Shown piece after piece: positions 16,412-25,349 of a stretch of 35,433 bases of DNA. Where the stretch lies: assembly GCA_900557555.1 (NCBI GenBank), contig USTH01000013.1, positions 1 through 35,433 on the forward strand. Reading direction: 5' to 3'. Positions within the stretch are counted from its first letter, which is position 1; each line of letters begins with the position of its first letter. Both the position numbers and the translations under genes were made by a program. Below the pieces are notes generated by a model that was not told the origin of the DNA, did not search any database, and saw nothing but the letters and a program-made list of their open reading frames with translations. The stretch is from an uncultured Prevotellaceae bacterium. Lineage in GTDB: Bacteria; Bacteroidota; Bacteroidia; Bacteroidales; Bacteroidaceae.

Positions 16412-16604
16412 TTTATCCCAATTCGGTCGTTAGGACTTATTGTATTTTAAATTTTTAGGAGAGCAAATGTCGCTTGCTGTTATTATGAGTAATAGCGGGC
16501 TATTTCGAGCAAAAGGCAGGCGTCAGATGCCTTATGAAAAACAAAAGACAACAAGAAGTTCTGAAAATATATCATTTACGACCTTATGACCGATTTTGGT
16601 TTAT
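16412..16604 (+). repeat. 193-bp dispersed element with inverted ends, copy B
   Basis: The opposite-orientation partner of the block at 6608-6800. The left end is TTATCCCAATTCGGTCGTTA; the right end, CCTTATGACCGATTTTGG, is close to its inverse. Internal conserved stretches include TTAGGACTTATTGTAT, AATAGCGGGCTATTT and CAGATGCCTTAT. It contains a short open frame starting MPYEKQKTTRSS that differs from copy A by a one-base deletion before its end. The element ends 13 bp before the menG start codon. Together with the terminator, the CGGCCG array and the -7 element it accounts for most of the 531-bp gap 16087-16617. Confidence 0.75.
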
Positions 16605-16617
16605 ATCTATCTGGAGG

Positions 16618-17376
16618 ATGTACGCACAGGAGAAAATCAAACCCTATAACCAGCAAGAAGAAAAAGGAGCGCAGGTAGAGCGAATGTTTGACAGCATAGC
16701 CAACACCTACGACCGACTTAACCACCTCCTGTCGCTGGGAATAGACCGTCGATGGCGCAAAACAACCATCAACTCTCTGAAGCCTTTTGCCCCCGACTGT
16801 ATTCTTGACATAGCCACAGGCACTGGCGACTTCGCCATATTGGAAGCAAAGTTGCTTAAGCCCACCAGCATTATCGGAGCGGATCTGTCGGAAGGCATGA
16901 TGAACATTGCACGACAGAAAACCATACAGGCGGGACTCGACCAAATCATCTCGTTCAAAAAAGAAGATTGCACCAACCTTACCTTTAGCGACCATACGTT
17001 TGATGCCGTTACCGTTGCCTATGGCGTGCGCAACTACAAGGATCTCGACAAAGGGCTCAAAGAAATGCTGCGTGTTCTGAAACCCGGTGGCCACCTTGCC
17101 ATTTTGGAGCTGTGCACCCCAAAGAGTTTTCCCATGCGCCAGTTGTTCTGGCTCTACAGCCACATCGTAATGCCTGCAATGGGCAGACTGCTATCAAAAG
17201 ACGGTCACGCCTACAAATACCTACCAGCTACGATGGAGGCATTTCCGCAAGGCGAGACGATGAAGCTAATCCTTGAGAAAGCCGGATACGAAAACGTTTC
17301 CTTCAAACGTTTTACATTCGGACTCTGTACAATGTATCTCGCCTCGTCACCACAAGCAAACAACGACAAGCCATGA
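16618..17376 (+). CDS. menG: Demethylmenaquinone methyltransferase (UbiE/MenG)
   Basis: A 252-residue SAM-dependent methyltransferase catalysing the last step of menaquinone synthesis. The start at 16618 gives MYAQEKIKPYN, the usual N-terminus in Bacteroidales; the open frame continues 84 nt upstream, but that part is repeat copy B and is not family sequence. SAM motif I is ILDIATGTGDFAI; VAYGVRNYKDLDKGLKEMLR and VLKPGGHLAILELCTPK are the family signatures, and FGLCTMYLASS is near the end. GGAGG lies directly against the ATG with no spacing, so it is probably not a working Shine-Dalgarno. Its stop codon overlaps the aroE start (ATGA). Menaquinone is the expected quinone of these organisms, so MenG is preferred over UbiE. 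Confidence 0.94.
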   Translation: MYAQEKIKPYNQQEEKGAQVERMFDSIANTYDRLNHLLSLGIDRRWRKTTINSLKPFAPDCILDIATGTGDFAILEAKLLKPTSIIGADLSEGMMNIARQKTIQAGLDQIISFKKEDCTNLTFSDHTFDAVTVAYGVRNYKDLDKGLKEMLRVLKPGGHLAILELCTPKSFPMRQLFWLYSHIVMPAMGRLLSKDGHAYKYLPATMEAFPQGETMKLILEKAGYENVSFKRFTFGLCTMYLASSPQANNDKP

Positions 17377-18119
17377 CTGAATACGGACTTATAGGTTTTC
17401 CGCTTATCCATTCGTTTTCAAAGCAATTCTTTACAGAGAAATTTGCAAACGAGCATCTCGAAGCAGAGTTCCTCAACTTCGAGATGGAAACCGTTGACAA
17501 TTTAATTGACATCATCAAGGCACACCCTCTGCTCAGGGGACTTAACGTAACCATTCCACACAAGCAACACGTCATGCCTTTGCTCAACGACATGAACACA
17601 GAAGCACGCGAAATCGGAGCTGTAAACGTAATTGCCATCAAGCGCAATACGGACGGTAGCCTGTTTCTCAAAGGCTATAACGCTGACGTCATAGGATTTG
17701 AAGAAAGTATCAAGCCCCTGCTCGCACCTCACCACACACAGGCTTTAATTCTCGGCACGGGGGGGGCATCGAAGGCCATTCGCTATGGGCTGGAACGACT
17801 GGGCCTGAACACCATCTTTGTCAGTCGCACACCTAAAGAAGGGATGCTGACTTATGAGCAACTCACACCACAAGTTATGGAACAACACACCGTGGTGGTA
17901 AACTGCACCCCGGTGGGAACCTTTCCACATCAGGACAAATGCCCCGACATACCCTACCATCTGCTGACTGACCGGCATCTGCTCTACGACTTGGTGTACA
18001 ACCCCGAGAAAACTCTCTTCCTGCAAAAGGGCGAGACACAGGGTGCCACAATCAAGAACGGGCTTGAAATGCTACACCGTCAAGCGTTGGCAAGCTGGAG
18101 ATTTTGGAACGAAAAATAA
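17373..18119 (+). CDS. aroE: Shikimate dehydrogenase
   Basis: A 248-residue NADPH-dependent enzyme. It reduces 3-dehydroshikimate to shikimate in chorismate synthesis, which feeds aromatic amino acids and also menaquinone. The N-terminal substrate site is GFPLIHSFSKQF (Ser14 and Ser16); the catalytic Lys64 lies in LNVTIPHKQHVMP and Asp105 in GYNADVIGFE. The NADP-binding loop is LGTGGASKAI. It is somewhat shorter than the E. coli enzyme (272 residues), as is common in this phylum. It overlaps menG by 4 bp, so translational coupling is likely, and purM follows after 35 bp. Confidence 0.95.
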   Translation: MTEYGLIGFPLIHSFSKQFFTEKFANEHLEAEFLNFEMETVDNLIDIIKAHPLLRGLNVTIPHKQHVMPLLNDMNTEAREIGAVNVIAIKRNTDGSLFLKGYNADVIGFEESIKPLLAPHHTQALILGTGGASKAIRYGLERLGLNTIFVSRTPKEGMLTYEQLTPQVMEQHTVVVNCTPVGTFPHQDKCPDIPYHLLTDRHLLYDLVYNPEKTLFLQKGETQGATIKNGLEMLHRQALASWRFWNEK

Positions 18120-18154
18120 TCAACATACAATACACAACGAAAACATAATTCCTC

Positions 18155-19324
18155 ATGGATAACAAACAACGATACATGATGCGTGGCGTAAGTGCCATGA
18201 AAGAAGACGTTCACAACGCCATCAAAAACATTGACAAAGGCATCTTTCCGCAAGCTTTCTGCAAGATCATTCCCGACATTCTCGGGGGAGATCCCGAATA
18301 CTGCAACATCATGCACGCCGACGGCGCCGGCACCAAGTCGAGCCTTGCCTATATGTATTGGAAAGAAACCGGCGACCTCAGTGTTTGGAAGGGCATTGCC
18401 CAAGACGCCCTCATCATGAACACAGACGACCTGCTCTGCGTGGGTGCCGTCGACAACATTCTGGTGAGCAGCACAATCGGACGCAACAAAATGCTCATTC
18501 CCGGTGAAGTAATCTCTGCCATCATCAACGGCACAGATGAACTGATGGCACAAATGCGCGAGATGGGTATAGGCATCTATGGCACCGGTGGTGAGACTGC
18601 CGATGTGGGCGACTTAGTGCGCACCATCATTGTCGACTCTACCGTAACCTGTCGCATGAAGCGAAGCGAAGTTGTCAACAATGCCAACATAAGACCAGGC
18701 GATGTGATAGTAGGATTGTCATCGTGCGGGCAGGCAACCTACGAAACCGAATACAACAGCGGCATGGGCAGCAACGGACTGACATCTGCCCGCCATGACG
18801 TGTTCAGCAAATATCTGGCAGAGAAATATCCAGAGAGCTACGATAAAGCCGTGCCAGAAGAATTGGTATACAGTGGGTCGTACAAGTTGACAGACTCCGT
18901 TGAAGGTTCGCCCATCAATGCAGGCAAACTTGTTCTATCCCCCACCCGCACATATGCCCCTGTAGTTAAACAACTGCTCGACAGACTGCGTCCCGAGATA
19001 CACGGCATGGTACACTGCACGGGTGGAGCACAGACCAAGGTTCTTCACTTCGTAAGCGACAACTGCCGTGTAGTGAAAGACAACATGTTCCCCGTTCCAC
19101 CATTATTTAAAACCATTGCAAAGGAAAGCGGCACCGACTGGGCCGAAATGTACAAGGTGTTCAACATGGGACACCGCCTTGAAGTCTATATCGAGCCAAA
19201 GCATGCGCAAGAGGTTATAGACATCTCTAAGAGTTTTAACATCGATGCTCAAATCGTAGGCCACATCGAAGAGGGACCACGCTCACTTACCATCAAGAGC
19301 GAGTTCGGCGAATTCAACTATTAA
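18155..19324 (+). CDS. purM: Phosphoribosylformylglycinamidine cyclo-ligase (AIR synthetase)
   Basis: A 389-residue cytoplasmic enzyme. It closes the imidazole ring of FGAM, using ATP, to give AIR in purine synthesis. The N-terminal part has RGVSAMKEDVHNAIKNIDKG, then HADGAGTKSSLAYMYW with the ATP- and Mg-binding acidic residues, and GTGGETADVGDLV. The C-terminal domain has GMVHCTGGAQTKVLHF and FNMGHRLEVY. It is longer than E. coli PurM (about 345 residues), as is usual for the Bacteroidales form. It follows aroE by 35 bp and precedes prfA by 43 bp. purC, another step of the same pathway, is at the other end of the window on the opposite strand. Confidence 0.95.
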   Translation: MDNKQRYMMRGVSAMKEDVHNAIKNIDKGIFPQAFCKIIPDILGGDPEYCNIMHADGAGTKSSLAYMYWKETGDLSVWKGIAQDALIMNTDDLLCVGAVDNILVSSTIGRNKMLIPGEVISAIINGTDELMAQMREMGIGIYGTGGETADVGDLVRTIIVDSTVTCRMKRSEVVNNANIRPGDVIVGLSSCGQATYETEYNSGMGSNGLTSARHDVFSKYLAEKYPESYDKAVPEELVYSGSYKLTDSVEGSPINAGKLVLSPTRTYAPVVKQLLDRLRPEIHGMVHCTGGAQTKVLHFVSDNCRVVKDNMFPVPPLFKTIAKESGTDWAEMYKVFNMGHRLEVYIEPKHAQEVIDISKSFNIDAQIVGHIEEGPRSLTIKSEFGEFNY

Positions 19325-19367
19325 CCAATATCTCATCTGAAACACAGAAAAAGCACAACCACAGCAA

Positions 19368-20474
19368 ATGAATTCATTGTTGGAAAAACTCGATGCCCTC
19401 GTAGCGCGTTTTGAAGAGGTAAGCACACTCATTACCGACCCTAATGTCATTGCTGACCAACAGCGCTATGTAAAGCTAACCAAGGAATATAAGGAACTCG
19501 AAGACCTCATGGCCGCAAGAAAGGAATATGCCAATCTGCTCAGCAACCTTGAGGAAGGCAAGAACATGCTCGTGAGCGAAGCTGACCCTGACCTAAAGGA
19601 AATGGCTCGTGAACAAGTAGCGGAATGCGAAGCACGCATGCCAGCACTGGAAGAAAGCATCAAGCTCATGCTCGTACCGAAAGACCCCGAAGACTCCAAA
19701 AACGCCATACTCGAAATACGCAGTGGTACAGGAGGCGACGAAGCTGCTCTTTTTGCCGGTGACCTCTTCAGAATGTATGCCAAGTATTGCGAAGCTAAAG
19801 GTTGGAAGCTCGAAGTGTCAAGCTCAAGCGAGGGGGCTGTTGGTGGATACAAGGAAATAATCTGCTCCGTGACAGGTGACAACGTTTATGGCATCTTGAA
19901 ATACGAAAGTGGAGTACATCGCGTGCAACGAGTGCCCGCCACAGAGACACAAGGCAGAGTACACACCAGTGCCGCCACCGTTGCCGTATTGCCCGAAGCC
20001 GAAGCCTTTGACGTGGTCATCAACGAAGGTGAAATTAAATGGGATACTTTCCGCTCATCCGGGGCAGGAGGACAAAATGTCAATAAAGTGGAGTCGGGTG
20101 TGCGTCTGCGCTACAACTGGAAAAACCCAAACACAGGTGAGGTACAGGAAATACTCATAGAGTGCACAGAAACACGTGACCAACCAAAAAACAAAGAACG
20201 CGCCCTGGCACGTCTGCGCACATTTATCTACGACAATGAACGCCAGAAATATGATGCCGACATCGCCAACAAGCGAAAGTCACTTGTTTCAACTGGTGAC
20301 CGCTCCGCCAAAATACGCACATACAACTACCCGCAAGGCCGCATAACCGACCACCGCATCAACTATACCGTCTACAACCTAAATGCTTTTATGGACGGTG
20401 ACATACAGGACTGCATTGACCATCTTATCGTGGCCGAAAACGCAGAGCGACTCAAAGACAGCAGTCTGTCATAG
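19368..20474 (+). CDS. prfA: Peptide chain release factor 1
   Basis: A 368-residue class I release factor that recognises UAA and UAG and triggers peptide release on the ribosome. The peptidyl-hydrolysis motif GGQ is at residues 234-236 in RSSGAGGQNVNKVES. The codon-reading PxT tripeptide is PAT in HRVQRVPATETQGRVHTSA, which marks RF1 and not RF2 (SPF). The N-terminal coiled-coil region is rich in Glu, Lys and Leu. No programmed frameshift is present, as expected for RF1. Its length is close to the usual 355-370. Confidence 0.96.
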   Translation: MNSLLEKLDALVARFEEVSTLITDPNVIADQQRYVKLTKEYKELEDLMAARKEYANLLSNLEEGKNMLVSEADPDLKEMAREQVAECEARMPALEESIKLMLVPKDPEDSKNAILEIRSGTGGDEAALFAGDLFRMYAKYCEAKGWKLEVSSSSEGAVGGYKEIICSVTGDNVYGILKYESGVHRVQRVPATETQGRVHTSAATVAVLPEAEAFDVVINEGEIKWDTFRSSGAGGQNVNKVESGVRLRYNWKNPNTGEVQEILIECTETRDQPKNKERALARLRTFIYDNERQKYDADIANKRKSLVSTGDRSAKIRTYNYPQGRITDHRINYTVYNLNAFMDGDIQDCIDHLIVAENAERLKDSSLS

Positions 20475-20564
20475 AGACGACAAACACCACAATCGTAACA
20501 TGCAGACAGAACCGTCTTTGCCACAACACCTTCATTTTCTTACAGGCAACAAAACAACAACATA

Positions 20565-21380
20565 ATGAACAAACAACAATTAATTGAAAATATCAGGACA
20601 AAACGTTCGTTTCTGTGCGTAGGCCTTGACACCGACCTCAAGAAAATACCACAACATCTGCTCAAAGAAGAATACCCCATCTTCGCTTTCAACAAAGCCA
20701 TCATTGATTCCACAGCACCCTACTGTGTTGCCTACAAACCAAACCTCGCTTTCTACGAATGCTTTGGCCTTAAAGGTTGGGTTGCCTTTGACAAAACAGT
20801 GAGGTACATCAAGGAACACTATCCAGACCTATTCATCATAGCTGACGCCAAACGGGGCGACATTGGCAACACCAGTGCCATGTATGCTCGATGCTTCTTT
20901 GAGGAATTGGATATCGACTCGCTGACCGTGGCACCATATATGGGAGAAGACAGTGTTACACCGTTTCTGCAATACAAAGACAAGTGGGTCATCCTGCTTG
21001 CACTGACCAGCAACAAGGGTTCGCACGACTTCCAACTTACAGAAGACAAAGATGGAGTACGCCTCTTTGAAAAAGTGCTGCGCACCTCGCAGCAATGGGC
21101 CAGCGACCAACAGATGATGTATGTAGTCGGGGCTACCCAAGGACGCCTCTTTGAAGATATACGCAAGATTGCACCTGAACACTTCTTGCTGGTTCCAGGA
21201 GTAGGGGCACAGGGAGGCTCACTCGAAGAAGTGTGCAAATACGGCATGACAAAAGACTGTGGACTGCTCGTAAATTCTTCGCGTGGCATCATTTATGCTG
21301 ACAGCACCGAGAACTTTGCCACAGCTGCCGGCCAAAAAGCCAAAGAATTGCAACAGCAGATGTCCGCCTTGCTACCATAG
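20565..21380 (+). CDS. pyrF: Orotidine 5'-phosphate decarboxylase
   Basis: A 271-residue TIM-barrel enzyme that decarboxylates OMP to UMP, the last step of pyrimidine synthesis. The catalytic tetrad region is ADAKRGDIGNTS, with Asp94, Lys96 and Asp99. The N-terminal motif SFLCVGLDTDLKKIP and the approximate length of 270 place it in the longer OMPdecase type found in Bacteroidetes and mycobacteria, rather than the 230-240-residue E. coli type. The C-terminal phosphate-binding region is LVPGVGAQGGSLEE and LVNSSRGIIYA. It lies 90 bp after prfA; no promoter was recognised there. Confidence 0.96.
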   Translation: MNKQQLIENIRTKRSFLCVGLDTDLKKIPQHLLKEEYPIFAFNKAIIDSTAPYCVAYKPNLAFYECFGLKGWVAFDKTVRYIKEHYPDLFIIADAKRGDIGNTSAMYARCFFEELDIDSLTVAPYMGEDSVTPFLQYKDKWVILLALTSNKGSHDFQLTEDKDGVRLFEKVLRTSQQWASDQQMMYVVGATQGRLFEDIRKIAPEHFLLVPGVGAQGGSLEEVCKYGMTKDCGLLVNSSRGIIYADSTENFATAAGQKAKELQQQMSALLP

Positions 21381-21444
21381 CTGGCCAAATTGCGACAAAA
21401 CGCCACTGCCCTGCCATACATTGGCAAACCCAATAAACAGAAAG

Positions 21445-22701
21445 ATGATAATCAACGATCCCGTACACGGCTTTATCGAGATTCCCGACGGCATACTTGC
21501 CTCGCTGGTAAAGCATCCATACTTTATACGCCTCAACCGCATTGAGCAGCTGGGGCCCACATCATACGTGTACCCAGGGGGGCGTCATACCCGTTTTCTG
21601 CACTCCATAGGTGCACTGCACCTAATCACCAACGCTTTGCAGACTCTGCGCAGCCGACATTGCGACATTGCACCGGAAGAGGCTCTTGGGGCCCAAATCG
21701 CCATGCTGCTACACGACATAGGCCACGGCCCTATGTCACACTGCCTTGAAGGGATGTTTATAAGTGACATGACCCATGAGGACATCTCACTCCTGCTGAT
21801 GGAGAGGCTTAACGATGAATTCAACGGTAAACTTGACATAGCCATAAGCATCTTTAAAGACCAATACCCCAAGCACTTCCTTCACGAACTGATATGCAGT
21901 CAACTCGACATGGACAGACTTGACTACCTGTGCCGTGACAGTTTCTTTACAGGAGTCAGAGAAGGCAATATCGGGGCGGAACGTATTATAAAAATGCTCA
22001 ACGTACGCGAAGACCGCCTCGTGGTCGAATCGAAAGGCATCTACACAATAGAGAACTATCTTATGTCGCGACGACTGATGTATTGGCAGGTTTACCTTCA
22101 CAAGACAGTGTTGGCGGCACGCTACACTCTCCTATCTGCCCTGGAGCGCGCCAAGGAACTCATCAGCATCGGACACCCCATTCAATTGGGAGAACGGATG
22201 GAGTATTTTCTCTGCAACAATGTCAACAAAAAGCACATTGCAGCCCATCCTGAAGCTATTGATACTTTCATCATGCTTGATGACCACGACATATATCTGG
22301 CACTCAAAGAGTGGATGACCAGTAAAGACAAAGTGTTGCGCACACTGTCGCAGAACTATATCAACCGCCATCTATACAAGACAAAAGAACTTAGCCGCCC
22401 ATTGTCTGCATCCGACCGCAAGCAACTGGAACAAACGGCAGCACAATGCCTCGACATCGAACCAAGATGTGCCCACTACTTCGTCAGACCACTCAATGTG
22501 TCACAGATGCTCTACTCTACCACTGACGACCACATAAACATTTTGACAAAAGAAAACAAAACACGTGACATTTCGAATTTCTCAGAACTGCTTCACAGTG
22601 AAATGGTTGACCGACGTAGCGAACGGCATTATCTCCTTTATCAAAGAGATTCCGGAATAATTGACAATCCAATCGTTTGCGACATTCTGGACAAATACTA
22701 A
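21445..22701 (+). CDS. HD-domain phosphohydrolase
   Basis: A 418-residue cytoplasmic protein of the HD superfamily, related to dGTPase-like or SAMHD1-like hydrolases. After MIINDPVHGFIEIPDGILAS it has the metal-binding histidine in GRHTRFLHSIG, the HD pair at His90-Asp91 in MLLHDIGHGPMSH, and a downstream acidic motif, LICSQLDMDRLDYLCRDS. The exact substrate is unknown; relatives act on dNTPs or other nucleotides. The start at 21445 gives the usual MIINDPVHG N-terminus; the frame remains open back into the end of pyrF, but that extension is proline- and cysteine-rich and not family-like. It lies between pyrF and lpxD in a conserved Bacteroidales neighbourhood. Confidence 0.88.
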   Translation: MIINDPVHGFIEIPDGILASLVKHPYFIRLNRIEQLGPTSYVYPGGRHTRFLHSIGALHLITNALQTLRSRHCDIAPEEALGAQIAMLLHDIGHGPMSHCLEGMFISDMTHEDISLLLMERLNDEFNGKLDIAISIFKDQYPKHFLHELICSQLDMDRLDYLCRDSFFTGVREGNIGAERIIKMLNVREDRLVVESKGIYTIENYLMSRRLMYWQVYLHKTVLAARYTLLSALERAKELISIGHPIQLGERMEYFLCNNVNKKHIAAHPEAIDTFIMLDDHDIYLALKEWMTSKDKVLRTLSQNYINRHLYKTKELSRPLSASDRKQLEQTAAQCLDIEPRCAHYFVRPLNVSQMLYSTTDDHINILTKENKTRDISNFSELLHSEMVDRRSERHYLLYQRDSGIIDNPIVCDILDKY

Positions 22702-22815
22702 GACCTTTTCTTGTACGCAATACATATAAATAGCATAAAACATACCGGTTATTTTAGGCTATGTTATTATTTTTTGCGATATTTGCATTTATACAGAAAA
22801 ACGATACATTTTAAC

Positions 22816-23862
22816 ATGGAATTTTCAGCCAAGCAGATTGCCGAATTCCTTCACGGAACAATAGAAGGAGACGAGAATACAACAGTCAATACCTTTGCAA
22901 AAATAGAGGAAGGCACGACTGGAGCCATCTCGTTCTTGGCCAATCAGGCTTACGAACACTATATCTACGACACGGCATCAAGCGTAGTTCTGGTTAACGA
23001 CAGTTTCAAACCATGCAAGCCTGTCAGCACCACGCTGATAAAAGTGCCGAATGCTTATGAAGCCGTTGCAAAACTTCTGCAACTTTACGAGTCTATGAAA
23101 CCCAAGAAGGTGGGTGTCAGTTCGCTTGCTTATATTGATCCCACTGCCACCATTGGCAAGGATTGCTACATTGGGCCGTTTGTAGCCATAGGCCCAAAAG
23201 TTGTTATCGGCGAAGGGTGTGTTTTCCATCCACACGTAACGATTGGCGAAGGGGCAAGCGTTGGCAAAAACACCGAAATATACAGCAACGCTGTTATCTA
23301 CCACGGCTGCAAGGTGGGCAACAACTGCATTCTTCATGCAGGCTGTGTGATTGGAGCTGACGGATTTGGCTTTGCACCATCGGCAGAAGGCTATGACAAA
23401 ATCCCGCAAATTGGTATTGTCACCATAGAAGACAACGTGGAGATAGGTGCAAACACCTGTGTAGACCGCTCCACAATGGGGTCCACTGTAGTCAGAAAAG
23501 GTGTTAAACTGGATAACCTCGTCCAAATAGCCCACAACGTTGTTGTTGGCGAAAATACAGTGATGAGCTCACAAGTAGGCATTGCAGGCAGCACCAAGAT
23601 AGGAAAATGGTGTATGCTCGGAGGCCAAGTTGGAGTAGCTGGACACGTAAACATTGCAGACTATACCACATGTGCGGCAAAGGCTGGAGTGGCAGGACCA
23701 GTAATCAAGGAACATGCCACGCTACTTGGCATTCCAGCCATTGATGCACGCAAGTTTGCGCGCTGCAACGCAGTATTTCGCAATTTGCCTGAGATGTCAG
23801 CCGATGTACAGGCACTCAAGCGCGAGATAGCAGAACTAAAGGAGTTGCTTGGCAAAAAGTGA
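22816..23862 (+). CDS. lpxD: UDP-3-O-(3-hydroxyacyl)glucosamine N-acyltransferase
   Basis: A 348-residue trimeric left-handed beta-helix enzyme that adds the second hydroxyacyl chain in lipid A synthesis. The N-terminal uridine-binding domain (about 1-100) is followed by hexapeptide repeats (IGKDCYIGPFVAIGPKVVIG and on). The catalytic histidine is His240 in LVQIAHNVVVGEN. A C-terminal helix (VQALKREIAELKELLGKK) completes the fold. The ATG at 22816 starts the domain properly (MEFSAKQIAEFL); the upstream open frame has no family match. A possible but imperfect -7 element (GATATTTG) lies at 22778-22785. It is 35 bp upstream of lpxC-fabZ. Confidence 0.95.
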   Translation: MEFSAKQIAEFLHGTIEGDENTTVNTFAKIEEGTTGAISFLANQAYEHYIYDTASSVVLVNDSFKPCKPVSTTLIKVPNAYEAVAKLLQLYESMKPKKVGVSSLAYIDPTATIGKDCYIGPFVAIGPKVVIGEGCVFHPHVTIGEGASVGKNTEIYSNAVIYHGCKVGNNCILHAGCVIGADGFGFAPSAEGYDKIPQIGIVTIEDNVEIGANTCVDRSTMGSTVVRKGVKLDNLVQIAHNVVVGENTVMSSQVGIAGSTKIGKWCMLGGQVGVAGHVNIADYTTCAAKAGVAGPVIKEHATLLGIPAIDARKFARCNAVFRNLPEMSADVQALKREIAELKELLGKK

Positions 23863-23897
23863 CACACATTCAAGTCTAAAACATACATACACAATAT

Positions 23898-25283
23898 ATG
23901 TCAAAACAACATACGCTAAAAGGAATGTTCTCTGTTGAAGGCAAAGGCCTCCATACAGGAATACACACCGTAGCAACATTCAACCCTGCACCAGAAAACA
24001 CAGGGTACAGATTTCAACGCACCGACATTGAAGGAATGCCCATAATTGAGGGGGTTGCCGAAAACGTTGTCGATACCACACGAAGCACCGTATTGGCAAA
24101 AGACAATGTGCGCATCGGCACCGTGGAGCATGCTCTCGCTGCACTATACGGCATGGGCGTTGACAACTGCCTGATTCAAATCAACGGCCCCGAAATGCCT
24201 ATCCTTGAAGGAAGTTCGCAAACATACGTTGACAACATCAACAAGGTCGGGAAAGAAGAACAGAAAGAGGACCGCCATTATTACGTAATAAAGAAAAAGA
24301 CCGAATTCCGCGATGAAGACACAGGAGCATCCATCGTATTGCTTCCTGATGACAAATTCAGCCTCACGGCAATGATTGCCTACGACAGCGATTGGTTTGC
24401 AAGCCAATTTGCCACTATTGAGGACATAAAAACTTTCGAAAGCGAAATAGCAGGTGCACGTACATTTGTGTTTGTACGCGAAGTTGAACCTCTTATCAAT
24501 GCAGGGTTGATAAAAGGGGGTGACCTGAACAACGCCATCGTAATATACGAAAACCAAATCTCACAAGAACGCCTTGACCGCCTTGCCGATGAAGTAGGCA
24601 TTGAGCACAAAGATGCAACCAAGCTCGGCTTCCTCAATTCCAAACCACTGGTGTGGAAAAACGAGCCGGCACGCCACAAGGTGCTTGACATCATCGGCGA
24701 CATGGCTCTCATCGGCCGGCCACTTAAAGGGCGCATCATAGCCACCAAGCCTGGCCACACCATTAACAACAAGTTTGCTCGCCAAATGCGTCGTGAGATA
24801 CGTGCCCACGAAGTGCAGACACCGCAATACGACTGTAACAAAGCACCGCTGATGGATGTCAACCGCATACGCGAATTGCTCCCACACCGCTACCCTATGC
24901 AGCTGGTAGACAAAATTATCGAAATAGGAGCGAACTATATTGTTGGAATCAAAAACGTTACAAGCAACGAACCATTTTTTCAAGGCCACTTCCCGAAAGA
25001 ACCCGTCATGCCTGGCGTACTGCAAATCGAAGCCATGGCTCAGGCTGGAGGTCTGTTGGTGCTGAACCAACTTGAAGAGCCGGAAAAATGGAGCACATAC
25101 TTCATGCGCATAGACAATGTCAAGTTCAGACAAAAAGTTGTTCCTGGTGACACCTTGATATTCAAAGTAGAACTGCTTGCCCCCGTACGACACGGCATTT
25201 CGTCGATGAAGGGCTATATCTTTGTAGGCGAGAAAATTGTAAGCGAGTGTACCTTTACCGCACAAATCATAAAAAACAAATAA
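23898..25283 (+). CDS. lpxC-fabZ: Bifunctional UDP-3-O-acyl-GlcNAc deacetylase / 3-hydroxyacyl-ACP dehydratase (LpxC-FabZ fusion)
   Basis: A 461-residue fusion. Residues 1 to about 310 are LpxC, the zinc-dependent committed step of lipid A synthesis: His78 in VEHALAALYGMG, and His260 and Asp264 in RHKVLDIIGDMALIGRPLKG are the zinc ligands. Residues from about 318 to 461 are FabZ, the hydroxyacyl-ACP dehydratase of fatty-acid elongation: HRYPMQLVDKIIE, and the catalytic His364 and Glu378 in GHFPKEPVMPGVLQIEAMAQ. Both active sites look intact. The fusion is typical of Bacteroidetes. It ties together the two enzymes that compete for hydroxyacyl-ACP, which may set the balance of lipid A to phospholipid. 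It lies between lpxD and lpxA. Confidence 0.96.
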   Translation: MSKQHTLKGMFSVEGKGLHTGIHTVATFNPAPENTGYRFQRTDIEGMPIIEGVAENVVDTTRSTVLAKDNVRIGTVEHALAALYGMGVDNCLIQINGPEMPILEGSSQTYVDNINKVGKEEQKEDRHYYVIKKKTEFRDEDTGASIVLLPDDKFSLTAMIAYDSDWFASQFATIEDIKTFESEIAGARTFVFVREVEPLINAGLIKGGDLNNAIVIYENQISQERLDRLADEVGIEHKDATKLGFLNSKPLVWKNEPARHKVLDIIGDMALIGRPLKGRIIATKPGHTINNKFARQMRREIRAHEVQTPQYDCNKAPLMDVNRIRELLPHRYPMQLVDKIIEIGANYIVGIKNVTSNEPFFQGHFPKEPVMPGVLQIEAMAQAGGLLVLNQLEEPEKWSTYFMRIDNVKFRQKVVPGDTLIFKVELLAPVRHGISSMKGYIFVGEKIVSECTFTAQIIKNK

Positions 25284-25292
25284 TCCCCTCTT

Positions 25293-25316
25293 GGCAATAA
25301 AGCACATCTTATTGCC
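25293..25316 (+). other. Intercistronic hairpin between lpxC-fabZ and lpxA
   Basis: GGCAATAA (25293-25300) pairs perfectly with TTATTGCC (25309-25316) around an 8-nt loop. There is no T-run after it, so it is not a standard terminator; it may stabilise or mark a processing point in the lpx transcript. Confidence 0.45.
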
Positions 25317-25349
25317 CATGTCAGTTATATCCACAACACACACAAAGCA

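Noticed and set aside
16534..16617. N-terminal extension of menG starting MKNKRQQEVLK
   Set aside because: These 28 codons fall in the dispersed repeat; the normal family N-terminus is MYAQEKIKPYN at 16618.
21283..21444. Extended N-terminus of the HD hydrolase within pyrF
   Set aside because: It mostly overlaps pyrF in another frame or the gap after it, is rich in Cys and Pro, and has no family match; MIINDPVHG at 21445 is the typical start.
22711..22815. Extended N-terminus of lpxD
   Set aside because: It reads through the intergenic promoter region; LpxD relatives start near MEFSAKQIAEFL.
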